The notes beneath the pieces were generated by a model. The model did not search any database, was not told the origin of the DNA, and saw only the letters and a program-made list of their open reading frames with translations. From QQVM01 sp964544885 (GTDB lineage: Bacteria; Bacteroidota; Bacteroidia; AKYH767-A; 2013-40CM-41-45): DNA of 64,000 bases. Of this stretch, positions 24,619 through 33,117 are shown piece after piece. The DNA lies in NCBI GenBank assembly GCA_964544885.1, contig CAZJDX010000017.1:11850-75849 (forward strand), written 5' to 3'. Positions within the stretch are counted from its first letter, which is position 1; each line of letters opens with the position of its first letter. The translations under genes were made by a program, and so were the position numbers.

Positions 24619-26718
24619 ATGAGGACCGGAATCCAGCTACTACTCATGACCCTGATCTCATGCACTGGCAATCACAAAAATACAATGAAAGAACCCAATC
24701 ACTTGATTCATGAAAGCAGTCCCTACCTGCTTCAACACGCTTACAATCCCGTCCGCTGGTATCCCTGGTCGGATGAGGCCTGGGCAAAGGCGAAAAAGGA
24801 AAACAAACTGGTTCTTATATCCATAGGTTATTCTTCCTGCCACTGGTGTCATGTGATGGAACATGAAAGTTTCGAGGACGATAGTACAGCCGCTCTGATG
24901 AACGAACATTTTGTGTGTATAAAGGTGGACCGGGAGGAACGACCGGATGTTGATCAGATTTATATGACGGCCGTTCAGTTGATGACCGGCAGCGGAGGCT
25001 GGCCATTGAATTGCTTTACTCTCCCGGACGGGCGACCAATCTATGGTGGAACTTATTTTCCAAGATCAAACTGGATGCAGGTGCTGAAACAATTGCATGA
25101 TCTGTACAGCAAAAATCCCGAAAAAGCTGAACAGTACGCGGAAGAACTCACGAAAGGAATCCAACAGTCGGAACTTGTCAGATTTAATGATACCTCTCCG
25201 GATTTCAGCATGCTTTTACCGGATAAAATGGTGGATGAATGGAAATCCACGCTTGATAAAAGGGAAGGCGGACCCAACCGGGCTCCTAAATTCCCACTCC
25301 CGAACAACTATGAATTTCTTTTGCACTATGCCACACTGACGAAGGACAAGGAACTGATGGATCATGTACATCTCACTTTGCGAAAAATGGCATATGGTGG
25401 TATCTACGACCAGGCCGGGGGAGGTTTTTCGAGATACTCGGTAGATTCACTTTGGAAAGTTCCGCATTTTGAAAAGATGCTTTATGATAATGCACAATTG
25501 ATCAGCCTCTATTCAAAGGCATGGCAGCAAAGCGGAGTTAAACTTTACAAAGAAGTTGTCTTCGAAACGCTCAATTTTATTTCAAGGGAAATGACATCGC
25601 CCGAAGGAGGCTTCTATTCCGCTCTCGATGCTGACTCAGAAGGAGAGGAAGGGAAATTCTATGTCTGGAGAAAAAATGAACTGGAAAGTCTCTTCGGAAG
25701 TTTTAGAGAAAAGAATTCAACAGGAATTCTTCTCGATTATTATTCCGTCAACCACCACGGCTATTGGGAAAAAGACAAGTACATTCTGCTTCGTAAATAT
25801 TCCGATGAGGAGCTATGTAAAAAACATTCCATCGATCAGGAACAGCTGGCATTACTGGTAAGCGCATCAAAAAAGCTTCTTCTTGAAAAAAGATCCCGGA
25901 GGATCCGTCCCGGGACAGATGACAAGGTGCTGGTTTCCTGGAATGCCATGATGATCAACGGACTGTGCGACGCATACCAGGCTTTCGCTGAAGATGTTTT
26001 TCTTGAGAAAGCTGAAAAAAATATCCAGTTCATCCTTTCCCGCATGAAAAGAAGTGATGGCGGCTTATATCATACTTATAAAGACGGCAAAGCCCGTATA
26101 AACGGTTACCTTGATGATTATGCTTTTCTCATTCACGCACTGATCTCACTATACGAATGCACTTTTAATGAAAATTACATTCGTGAAGCGGCTTCGCTGA
26201 CGAACTATGTGTTCAAACATTTTTATGACGATGAAACGGGGTATTTCTGGTTCACTTCATCGCTGGATGCTCCACTCATCGCCCGCAAAAAAGAAATCCA
26301 GGATAACGTAACCGCTTCTTCCAATTCAGAAATGGCAAAGGTTTTATTCCTGCTGGGCATTTACCTTGAAGAGGAGAAATATTCCGAAACCGCCCGTACG
26401 ATGCTACACCACCTGAGTCCGGAAATGGTCAGGTATGGTCCATCCTACTCTAACTGGGCATCGCTCTATCTGTATATCAGCAAACCATTTCATGAGATCG
26501 TGATCAGTGGTCCACATTCGAATTTAAAAAGAAAAGAACTCCAGACGCATTACCTCCCCAATGTTTTATATGCCGGTTCCGCCGTAGAATCCACTATGCC
26601 ACTTTTGCAACACCGCACGAACCATGAAACCACGCTGATCTATGTTTGCGAAAACAAGACCTGCAAAATTCCCGTGGAAAGTGTCTCAACCGCCCTGGAG
26701 CAACTCAGAATACATTGA
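24619..26718 (+). CDS. Thioredoxin-fold DUF255 protein, probable lipoprotein (YyaL/SPATA20 family)
   Basis: A 699-residue protein of the YyaL/SPATA20 family. The N-terminal thioredoxin-like domain has the signature HLIHESSPYLLQHAYNPVRW, then SSCHWCHVMEHESFED (about 74-89) with a CHWC redox-type motif. The remainder (about 200-690) is an alpha/alpha-toroid like N-acylglucosamine 2-epimerases, with GGFSRYSVDSLWKVPHFEKM (about 269-288) and ALDADSEGEEGKFYVW. The family has no settled function; a redox or sugar role has been proposed. Unusually, this copy has 22 extra residues before the normal start (M at 24685); they contain a short hydrophobic stretch and LISC (Cys15), a possible lipobox. If so it is exported. 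It overlaps the next gene by TTGA. Confidence 0.87.
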   Translation: MRTGIQLLLMTLISCTGNHKNTMKEPNHLIHESSPYLLQHAYNPVRWYPWSDEAWAKAKKENKLVLISIGYSSCHWCHVMEHESFEDDSTAALMNEHFVCIKVDREERPDVDQIYMTAVQLMTGSGGWPLNCFTLPDGRPIYGGTYFPRSNWMQVLKQLHDLYSKNPEKAEQYAEELTKGIQQSELVRFNDTSPDFSMLLPDKMVDEWKSTLDKREGGPNRAPKFPLPNNYEFLLHYATLTKDKELMDHVHLTLRKMAYGGIYDQAGGGFSRYSVDSLWKVPHFEKMLYDNAQLISLYSKAWQQSGVKLYKEVVFETLNFISREMTSPEGGFYSALDADSEGEEGKFYVWRKNELESLFGSFREKNSTGILLDYYSVNHHGYWEKDKYILLRKYSDEELCKKHSIDQEQLALLVSASKKLLLEKRSRRIRPGTDDKVLVSWNAMMINGLCDAYQAFAEDVFLEKAEKNIQFILSRMKRSDGGLYHTYKDGKARINGYLDDYAFLIHALISLYECTFNENYIREAASLTNYVFKHFYDDETGYFWFTSSLDAPLIARKKEIQDNVTASSNSEMAKVLFLLGIYLEEEKYSETARTMLHHLSPEMVRYGPSYSNWASLYLYISKPFHEIVISGPHSNLKRKELQTHYLPNVLYAGSAVESTMPLLQHRTNHETTLIYVCENKTCKIPVESVSTALEQLRIH

Positions 26719-27344
26719 AAGCAAAATTCCCTCAATACTATGCAGGTGTCCTGTTCAGGCCCGGGAAAACCTTCAGTGATCTCCTTTCCGAAAAAAGAAA
26801 GCTGCGATTTTCACTTTACGCTGTAAGTATAACGGCTATAGTATATACTTTTGTTTACGTATTTCTGGTATTCGGCGGTGGACTTCCTTTCAAACCCTGG
26901 CTGAATATAGAACCAGAACTGTACTACAGGTACAATGTGTTTTTCTGCGCACCCAGCATGTTCCTCGGCTGGACACTTGCCGCGGCATGCGTACACCTGA
27001 TATGCAGGTTAAAGTCAAACAGGGGATCATTTGAAGAATTGTATTGCCTGTTTGGATTTGGTCTGAGTATCGCGTCATGGGCAACCGGACTACATGACCT
27101 GATCAGCAGTTTTCTCGGTGCAGTCCATATCATTGATCAAAGGGAGTATGAAGCCGCGTTGAACGCACCAACAGTATGGCGTACATTGTTGTGGATCCAG
27201 ATGACTGCCTATCTGGTCTTGTTCATCATCTATTTCTCCGTCGCCGTGCAAACCGTTTATGGTCTGGAACGCAGGCTAAGCATCATTCCGGGGATTCTTG
27301 GCTTTCTTGTCTACCAGTTCTTTTTTCTGATCTTTAACCGTTAA
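26715..27344 (+). CDS. Yip1-like multi-pass membrane protein
   Basis: A 209-residue membrane protein. After KAKFPQYYAGVLFRPGKTF, a typical entry to Yip1-family domains, it has about five hydrophobic helices (about residues 37-60, 82-104, 116-140, 160-185 and 192-209) with few charges. I chose a TTG start at 26715 that overlaps the upstream TGA stop (TTGA); homology begins there, while the longer frame from 26646 would read through the end of the DUF255 gene. The overlap points to translational coupling. Its function is unknown; Yip1 proteins in bacteria are uncharacterised. Confidence 0.7.
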   Translation: MKAKFPQYYAGVLFRPGKTFSDLLSEKRKLRFSLYAVSITAIVYTFVYVFLVFGGGLPFKPWLNIEPELYYRYNVFFCAPSMFLGWTLAAACVHLICRLKSNRGSFEELYCLFGFGLSIASWATGLHDLISSFLGAVHIIDQREYEAALNAPTVWRTLLWIQMTAYLVLFIIYFSVAVQTVYGLERRLSIIPGILGFLVYQFFFLIFNR

Positions 27345-27369
27345 TTGCAGCCTGTCATTTACAGATCAC

Positions 27370-27765
27370 ATGCGCCGATTAATGGATATCTTCAGCGGAC
27401 TGCTTCTGCTGTTCAACGGAACCGGAGCCTTGTTTGGGGGATGGTCGCTCATGAGCAAACCCGATGGCAGCATTCTCGGCTTATCAACTGATCTTCTTGT
27501 GAATAGTCCTTTCAGGGATTATTTCGTTCCGGGGATTATCCTTTTTACGGTAAATGGTTTGTTCAGCATCTTTATTATGCTGATGCTCTTTATCAAACCG
27601 GTGTTGTTTCCCGCTATGCTTCGTCTGCAGGGAATTCTGCTCATGGTATGGATCCTGGTTCAGGTAGCCATGATCAGGACAACGAGTGTTCTTCAACTTA
27701 TATTCTTCACCACGGGCCTGATCATGATCGTCCTTTCTTTTCTAATCAGGAAAATCAGCCGCTGA
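27370..27765 (+). CDS. Small four-helix membrane protein of unknown function
   Basis: 131 residues with four predicted membrane helices (about 5-25, 52-75, 79-100 and 108-127) and an arginine/lysine-rich end. I do not recognise a family. It begins 25 bases after the Yip1-like gene and probably belongs to the same transcript, giving a group of one exported thioredoxin-fold protein and two membrane proteins. Confidence 0.65.
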   Translation: MRRLMDIFSGLLLLFNGTGALFGGWSLMSKPDGSILGLSTDLLVNSPFRDYFVPGIILFTVNGLFSIFIMLMLFIKPVLFPAMLRLQGILLMVWILVQVAMIRTTSVLQLIFFTTGLIMIVLSFLIRKISR

Positions 27766-27815
27766 AAAAGGTCTTTCTCCAGATCAGGAAAGGGTAATCT
27801 CATCGTGTTGAAACC

Positions 27816-27827
27816 CACAAATTTGTG
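27816..27827. promoter_or_regulatory. 12-bp palindrome upstream of pyc
   Basis: CACAAATTTGTG is a perfect palindrome about 88 bases before the pyc start and about 45 bases upstream of a possible -7 box (TTCCTTTG, 27873-27880). It could be an operator for a dimeric regulator; no regulator gene is adjacent. Confidence 0.3.
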
Positions 27828-27914
27828 TTAAAAGATTTTTACACAGGATTCTTATCCCTGAGAAGAATTAATTTCCTTTGATAACGAGGGTCAACGACAT
27901 CGAACTGATATTTC

Positions 27915-30900
27915 ATGGAAAAAATTGAGAAACTACTTGTTGCCAATCGTGGAGAGATAGCGATCCGTGTACTTCGTGCTGCTTCTGAACTGGGTATCCG
28001 TACTGTGGCTGTGTTCACCTACGAGGACCGGTATTCACTTCACCGCTTCAAAGCAGATGAAGCGTACCAGATCGGTCCGGAAAATGAGCCCCTAAAGCCA
28101 TACCTTGACATTGAGGAGATCATCCGGATTGCAAAAGTCAATAAAGTGCAGGCTATCCATCCGGGCTACGGTTTCCTTTCTGAAAATGTCAACTTTGTAA
28201 GAAGATGCATTGAGGAGAACATCATTTTTGTCGGCCCTTCACCGGAGGTTATGGAGCAGTTAGGTGATAAGGTTCGTTCGAAGGAGGTGGCACGGGCCTG
28301 TAATGTTCCCGTTATAGAAGACAACAGAGTCAGGCTTGACAATGCACCGACTGCATTAAAGGAAGCGCGCAGAATCGGTTTCCCCGTCATCTTCAAGGCG
28401 AGTGCCGGTGGTGGAGGCAGAGGAATGAGGGTCATCCGGAAGGAGGAAGATCTGGAAAAGGCATTCCTTGAAGCAAAGCGGGAAGCGGGTAACGCTTTCG
28501 GAGATGACACGATCTTCATAGAAAAATTCATTGACGATCCAAAACACATTGAAGTCCAGATTCTGGGAGATAAACATGGAAACATCGTTCACCTGTTTGA
28601 ACGTGATTGCAGCGTTCAGCGAAGATTTCAGAAAGTAGTCGAAGTAGCTCCTGCCCCGAGCCTGAAGCAGGAAACCAAAGATAAACTTTACAGCTATGCG
28701 CTGAGTATCGCAAAGCATGTCGCTTATAATAATGCCGGCACGGTCGAATTTTTGGTAGACGAGGAAGAAAATATTTATTTCATAGAAGTCAATCCGCGAA
28801 TACAGGTGGAACATACCGTAACGGAAGAAATAACCGGGATAGATCTGGTTCGAAGTCAGATCCTGATTGCAGACGGCATGAGTCTGTATTCTTCAAGGAT
28901 AAACATTCCCTCACAGGAAGAATTAACATGCAATGGCTTCGCGATCCAATGCCGCATCACCACTGAAGATCCTCAAAACGATTTCAAACCGGATTATGGG
29001 ACCATCATCGCCTACCGTCATGCGGGCGGGTATGGAATAAGGCTTGACGAAGGAAGTTCTTATCAGGGAGTGAAGGTATCTCCCTTTTTTGATTCAATGC
29101 TTGTTAAGATCACGGCCAAGGGCAGGACGCTGAAAGGAGCCTGTCAGAGAATGCACAGGGCTTTGATGGAATTCAGGATAAGGGGAGTAAGAACCAATAT
29201 TCTCTTTCTTGAAAATGTGATACAGCATCCTGAATTTGAAAACGGTAAGGCGACCGTTAAATTCATAGAAAAGTATCCCTCACTTTTTCAAACCAAAACA
29301 AGACAAGACCGGGGAACCAAGCTCCTTCGCTATCTCGCGGACGTTGTGGTGAACGGCAACCCTGATATCAGCAAAGTCGACCCGTCAAGGGTTTTTCAGT
29401 CGCCGCAGGTACCCGCATACGACAAAACAAAAAAGATCACCGCCGGCACCAAACAATTACTGGATGACATGGGGCCGGAAAAATTCAGCGCATGGCTGAA
29501 AGCAAGAAAGACTACCGCCATCACCGACACAACTTTCCGGGATGCTCATCAGAGTCTGCTTGCTACACGAATACGTACTGTTGATATGCTTCGTGTGGCC
29601 GAAAGCTACGCATACCATCATCCTCAGACTTTCTCAATGGAAGTATGGGGAGGTGCTACTTTCGATGTAGCCTTACGATTTTTACATGAATGTCCCTGGC
29701 AGAGGTTACAGGCTTTACGATCGGCGATCCCTAATATCCTGTTGCAAATGCTCATCCGTGGATCCAATGCAGTTGGATATACATCCTATCCGGATAATCT
29801 GGTGGAGAAATTCATCGAAAAGAGCTGGGAGAATGGTGTAGATATTTTCAGGATTTTTGATTCGCTCAACTGGATTGACAGTATGAAGGTGAGTATTCGT
29901 GCGGTGAGGGAGAGAACGGGAGGACTTGCCGAAGCCTGCCTGTGCTATACCGGTGATATTATGGACCCGAAAAGGAAAAAGTATTCTTTGCAATACTATG
30001 TTGACTTGGCAAAAAAACTTGAGGATGAGGGATCGCATATTCTCGGTATAAAAGACATGGCGGGCCTGTTAAAACCTTATGCTGCTGAAATACTGATCTC
30101 CGAATTAAAAAAATCCGTTCAAATACCCATACACCTCCATACCCATGACACATCTTCCATACAAAATGCAAGCTATCTGAAGGCCATCGAAGCGGGGGTA
30201 GATGTGGTAGATGTCGCTCTTGCTTCGCTTTCCGGACTCACCTCGCAACCAAATTTTAATGTATTGGCTGAAGCACTGAGAAATACACCACACGAGCTCG
30301 ATTTTAATATACGTTCGCTGAATGACTTTTCAAATTACTGGGAAACCGTGCGGGAGATCTATTATCCTTTTGAGTCAGGACTGCTGGCCGGTACCGCGGA
30401 AGTTTATAATCACGAAATCCCGGGAGGACAGTACAGCAACCTTAAGCCTCAGGCGATATCCATGGGTCTTGCAGACAGAATGGATGACATAAAAAAGAGT
30501 TATGAAGACGTCAATGAACTTTTCGGTGACATTGTAAAAGTGACTCCATCTTCAAAAGTGGTAGGTGACCTGGCCATGTTCATGGTCAATGGAAAACTTA
30601 CAAAGGAAGATATACTTACAAAAGGCGACACACTGTCATTCCCTGAAAGTGTTAAAAGCATGTTCAGGGGCGACCTGGGACAACCCTACGGAGGCTGGCC
30701 GGCGGAACTGCAAAAGATCATTCTCAAAGATGAGAAACCGTATACAGATCTTCCCAATGCTCACCTGAAACCTGTAGATTTTGACACTGAATTTGAATTG
30801 TTCCAGAAAAAATTTGACCGTTACCTTAGTTTCCTTGATTTTCTAAGTTGGAAATTTTATCCAAAAGTATTTGAAGAATACTACACCTTCAAACAACAAT

Positions 30901-31355
30901 TCGGGGAAGTGCATATGCTTCCAAGTCCCTCCTTTTTCTATGGGATGAAATCAAACGAAGAAATTCTTGTGAATATCGGGACTGGTAAAACGCTTTTGAT
31001 ACGTTTGCTTTTTGTCAGCGACCATGCGGATGAATCCGGAAACCGTTCCGTGTTCTTCCGTCTGAACGGACAAACACGAGTCATTGAGATCAAAGACCGG
31101 AATGCCATCGTTCGAAAATCCGTCAATCCAAAAGCATCCGGTGACAAACATATTGGTACACCTTTACAGGGTAGACTAAGTAAGATATTCGTAAAACCGG
31201 GAGATAAGCTCAGCAGAAATGCACCCCTTTTCACCATTGAAGCCATGAAAATGGAAACAACAGTCACGGCAACCAGAGAAATAAGCATCAAGAAAGTTGT
31301 ACTGAATGAGACTGCTATGGTTGAACCGGATGACCTGGTATTGGAATTGGAATAG
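27915..31355 (+). CDS. pyc: Pyruvate carboxylase, single-chain
   Basis: Converts pyruvate, bicarbonate and ATP to oxaloacetate, refilling the TCA cycle and starting gluconeogenesis. It has 1146 residues, the normal length for the single-chain enzyme. Order of domains: biotin carboxylase (about 1-450; KIEKLLVANRGEIAIRVLRA at the start, ATP-grasp loop SAGGGGRGM near 161, EVNPRIQVEHTVTEE near 292), carboxyltransferase (about 535-800; TDTTFRDAHQSLLATRIRT near 538, HTHDTSS near 742), and C-terminal biotinyl domain with the lysine motif EAMKME near 1113. It is a single gene with its own promoter region (149-base gap). With fbp it supports gluconeogenesis. The assignment is secure. Confidence 0.97.
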   Translation: MEKIEKLLVANRGEIAIRVLRAASELGIRTVAVFTYEDRYSLHRFKADEAYQIGPENEPLKPYLDIEEIIRIAKVNKVQAIHPGYGFLSENVNFVRRCIEENIIFVGPSPEVMEQLGDKVRSKEVARACNVPVIEDNRVRLDNAPTALKEARRIGFPVIFKASAGGGGRGMRVIRKEEDLEKAFLEAKREAGNAFGDDTIFIEKFIDDPKHIEVQILGDKHGNIVHLFERDCSVQRRFQKVVEVAPAPSLKQETKDKLYSYALSIAKHVAYNNAGTVEFLVDEEENIYFIEVNPRIQVEHTVTEEITGIDLVRSQILIADGMSLYSSRINIPSQEELTCNGFAIQCRITTEDPQNDFKPDYGTIIAYRHAGGYGIRLDEGSSYQGVKVSPFFDSMLVKITAKGRTLKGACQRMHRALMEFRIRGVRTNILFLENVIQHPEFENGKATVKFIEKYPSLFQTKTRQDRGTKLLRYLADVVVNGNPDISKVDPSRVFQSPQVPAYDKTKKITAGTKQLLDDMGPEKFSAWLKARKTTAITDTTFRDAHQSLLATRIRTVDMLRVAESYAYHHPQTFSMEVWGGATFDVALRFLHECPWQRLQALRSAIPNILLQMLIRGSNAVGYTSYPDNLVEKFIEKSWENGVDIFRIFDSLNWIDSMKVSIRAVRERTGGLAEACLCYTGDIMDPKRKKYSLQYYVDLAKKLEDEGSHILGIKDMAGLLKPYAAEILISELKKSVQIPIHLHTHDTSSIQNASYLKAIEAGVDVVDVALASLSGLTSQPNFNVLAEALRNTPHELDFNIRSLNDFSNYWETVREIYYPFESGLLAGTAEVYNHEIPGGQYSNLKPQAISMGLADRMDDIKKSYEDVNELFGDIVKVTPSSKVVGDLAMFMVNGKLTKEDILTKGDTLSFPESVKSMFRGDLGQPYGGWPAELQKIILKDEKPYTDLPNAHLKPVDFDTEFELFQKKFDRYLSFLDFLSWKFYPKVFEEYYTFKQQFGEVHMLPSPSFFYGMKSNEEILVNIGTGKTLLIRLLFVSDHADESGNRSVFFRLNGQTRVIEIKDRNAIVRKSVNPKASGDKHIGTPLQGRLSKIFVKPGDKLSRNAPLFTIEAMKMETTVTATREISIKKVVLNETAMVEPDDLVLELE

Positions 31356-31406
31356 CAATTGATAAAACACTTCAGCCAGACAGATCAGTTGAAATTAAAT
31401 TTCAGC

Positions 31407-32018
31407 TCAAAAATTTGCAAAGTAATCTTTTGACATAAACTCTTCTCTTAAATCCATGTTGACCATAAAAGCATTGACGTGACAGTTTTTCTGTGAAGAG
31501 GAATTCTCAACCCAACTTTTCACATCTTTCTTATTGAGATGACCAATAAACTTTGCCCAATAGCTGATAGAAGTAAATTGAACCGGTTTGCTCAGTGCGG
31601 CGTGAAACCTTGCCGAATCCTTTTCATTGAGTGGTCTCAGCATGCTCATGAGATCCTGGAGCTGTAATACCGAGTCAGCCTGAAACAAATCCGCGGTACA
31701 AAGTATTCCGCTGATTGAATCATTAGGTGCATTACAGTGCGCGGGTTTAAGAAACGTCATCGCTGTTCCTCTCACATCATACAACTGTAAATGGGGAAGG
31801 CCTTCCAGCTGCCCCAGGATTTTAAAATAAGCGATTGAATCTTTCGGAACAAGTTGCAGGATTTCGGGGAGGTCAAGCTTCTCAGCATAACTCGAAATTT
31901 TTTTGTCTGACTCAAGCCTTGGATTATGCGTCCCGTAATACAACTTCAAAACAGGTGTGCAGGATACACATGATTGGAGCAGGAGAATGAACAGGGAAAG
32001 TTTTGTGATTCGATACAT
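31407..32018 (-). CDS. Putative lipoprotein of unknown function
   Basis: A 203-residue exported protein. The signal peptide is short and ends at a lipobox LQSC (Cys17); a second cysteine (Cys20) follows. The early segment LKLYYGTHNPRLESDKKIS resembles a group of small Bacteroidota lipoproteins that share a Y-G-x-x-x-P-x-x-E pattern. Nothing in the rest indicates a catalytic function. It is convergent with pyc (51 bases) with only a weak inverted repeat between them. It is transcribed in the same direction as the 142-residue secreted protein but with 328 bases between. Confidence 0.7.
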   Translation of the reverse strand: MYRITKLSLFILLLQSCVSCTPVLKLYYGTHNPRLESDKKISSYAEKLDLPEILQLVPKDSIAYFKILGQLEGLPHLQLYDVRGTAMTFLKPAHCNAPNDSISGILCTADLFQADSVLQLQDLMSMLRPLNEKDSARFHAALSKPVQFTSISYWAKFIGHLNKKDVKSWVENSSSQKNCHVNAFMVNMDLREEFMSKDYFANF

Positions 32019-32346
32019 GATTGTGCTTAAAAATTTAGTTGAAATTATGTGAAGTCAATTATTTCAGTCAGTTTTGTGTCGAATATATAACTATTATTCC
32101 GGATTGATCAGTCATTGAAATAGCATGCAAATCTTTTTCTAATATATGCGAATTTCGTTTGAAGTTACCCTCAGTTTAAAAGAGCTTCTGCCAATTGTTG
32201 AGAACCCGGGCTGAACCGGAGATTGAAAGTCTTCGAAGCAAGATGCTGGAATTCTTCGGTCCATGGGAGCTGCATCATCATGCTTATCTCCCCTGAACGC
32301 GGTGTCCGAAGAAATTTTCAACCTGCCGGATTCAGCCCGGCTCATC
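32019..32346. other. Intergenic region holding an imperfect inverted-repeat element
   Basis: 328 bases without a supported gene. The left part (32019-32200) is AT-rich and probably holds the promoter of the lipoprotein gene. The right part (32206-32340) is the inverted-repeat element described separately. Confidence 0.55.
32206..32340. repeat. 135-bp element with imperfect ~33-bp terminal inverted repeats
   Basis: Left arm 32206-32239 and right arm 32306-32340 are inverted copies. The outer 10 bases match exactly (CCGGGCTGAA against TTCAGCCCGG), and most of the next 24 match with a few one-base gaps. The inner 65 bases can also pair partly (AGCAAGATGC region against GATGCAGC region). The arms begin 7 bases past the stop codon of the secreted-protein gene, so in its minus-strand mRNA this would be a long 3' hairpin. 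No T-run follows, and no target-site duplication is visible. It may be a small non-autonomous element or a structured 3' UTR. Confidence 0.55.
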
Positions 32347-32775
32347 TTACTTAGCCGGAAACCGTATGACAAAATAATCCTCCAGCCATTCACCTCTATA
32401 CTCTCCGGCCGGCAGGGTGACGCTTCGTCCAATCTCCAGTTTTTCAATCACCTCGTCAGGCAGATCAACATCCTCTTCCAGTCTGAATGACTCACCCTCA
32501 AACTGATCCTTATTTGCCGCAAAGGTTTCCTTTGAAATAGCAAGCTGAATTTCGTCTGAGTCTGGAATGTAGCCCATTCTCGATAGACTCAGCTCTTCCA
32601 CCTCGATCGTAAAGTAACATATTCCCCAGCCCTTACAATCCTTGCTTTTTCTGCCGAACACTATTTCAATTTTGATTCCGATGATAATATCTTTGGCAGA
32701 AGCTGACTGAATCGCTGGACCGGTAATGAATATCAATATGAGTAAAGTGGCAATAATGTATTTTAGTTTTTTCAT
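32347..32775 (-). CDS. Small secreted protein of unknown function
   Basis: 142 residues with a clear signal peptide (about 1-27, cleavage after SASA). The mature part contains FGRKSKDCKGWGICYFTIE (about 40-58) with two cysteines, a pattern I have seen in small secreted Bacteroidota proteins, and an acidic C-terminal half (DVDLPDEVIEKLEIGRSVTL then AGEYRGEW) that looks all-beta. No function can be given. It is divergent from the LuxR-type gene. Confidence 0.7.
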   Translation of the reverse strand: MKKLKYIIATLLILIFITGPAIQSASAKDIIIGIKIEIVFGRKSKDCKGWGICYFTIEVEELSLSRMGYIPDSDEIQLAISKETFAANKDQFEGESFRLEEDVDLPDEVIEKLEIGRSVTLPAGEYRGEWLEDYFVIRFPAK

Positions 32776-33117
32776 TTTGTTGGTTTTAGCTGTTAGAATT
32801 TTTTAATGAAGTATCACGAGATGTATACTCAGGGGTTCTGCCGGAACCTGTACTTTCTCCATCTTAAAAATAACCCCAGAAGTATATGAATCATTGAACC
32901 CTTTTGAATGACGGGTCAAAAGTATCGCCGCCACGTCCCATTGTCAATGGAAGAAGTACTAAATCGGATTGGGATAAATACCCTTTCAGTCTGTCTCGGG
33001 ACTGAACAAGCGGTTATTCACAATTTTTGCCGGTTCAATGTTAAAAGGCATTGCATTAAACAGCAAAAATTGGATGTCCGGTCGTTCTTATGGAATTTAC
33101 TTAGCAAAAAAAAGCCT
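32776..33117. other. Divergent upstream region of the secreted protein and the LuxR-type regulator
   Basis: 342 bases. An open frame continues from 32908 into the regulator gene, but its 70 codons give a sequence with scattered cysteines and no link to the receiver fold, so I treat it as non-coding. No clear TAnnTTTG box is seen. It should hold the promoters of both flanking genes. Confidence 0.45.

Noticed and set aside
32139..32447. 102-codon minus-strand frame over the inverted-repeat element
   Set aside because: It overlaps the end of a better-supported gene in another frame and covers a non-coding inverted repeat.
32908..33117. N-terminal extension of the LuxR-type regulator
   Set aside because: The receiver-like fold begins at 33118; the 70 upstream codons give no structured or conserved-looking sequence.
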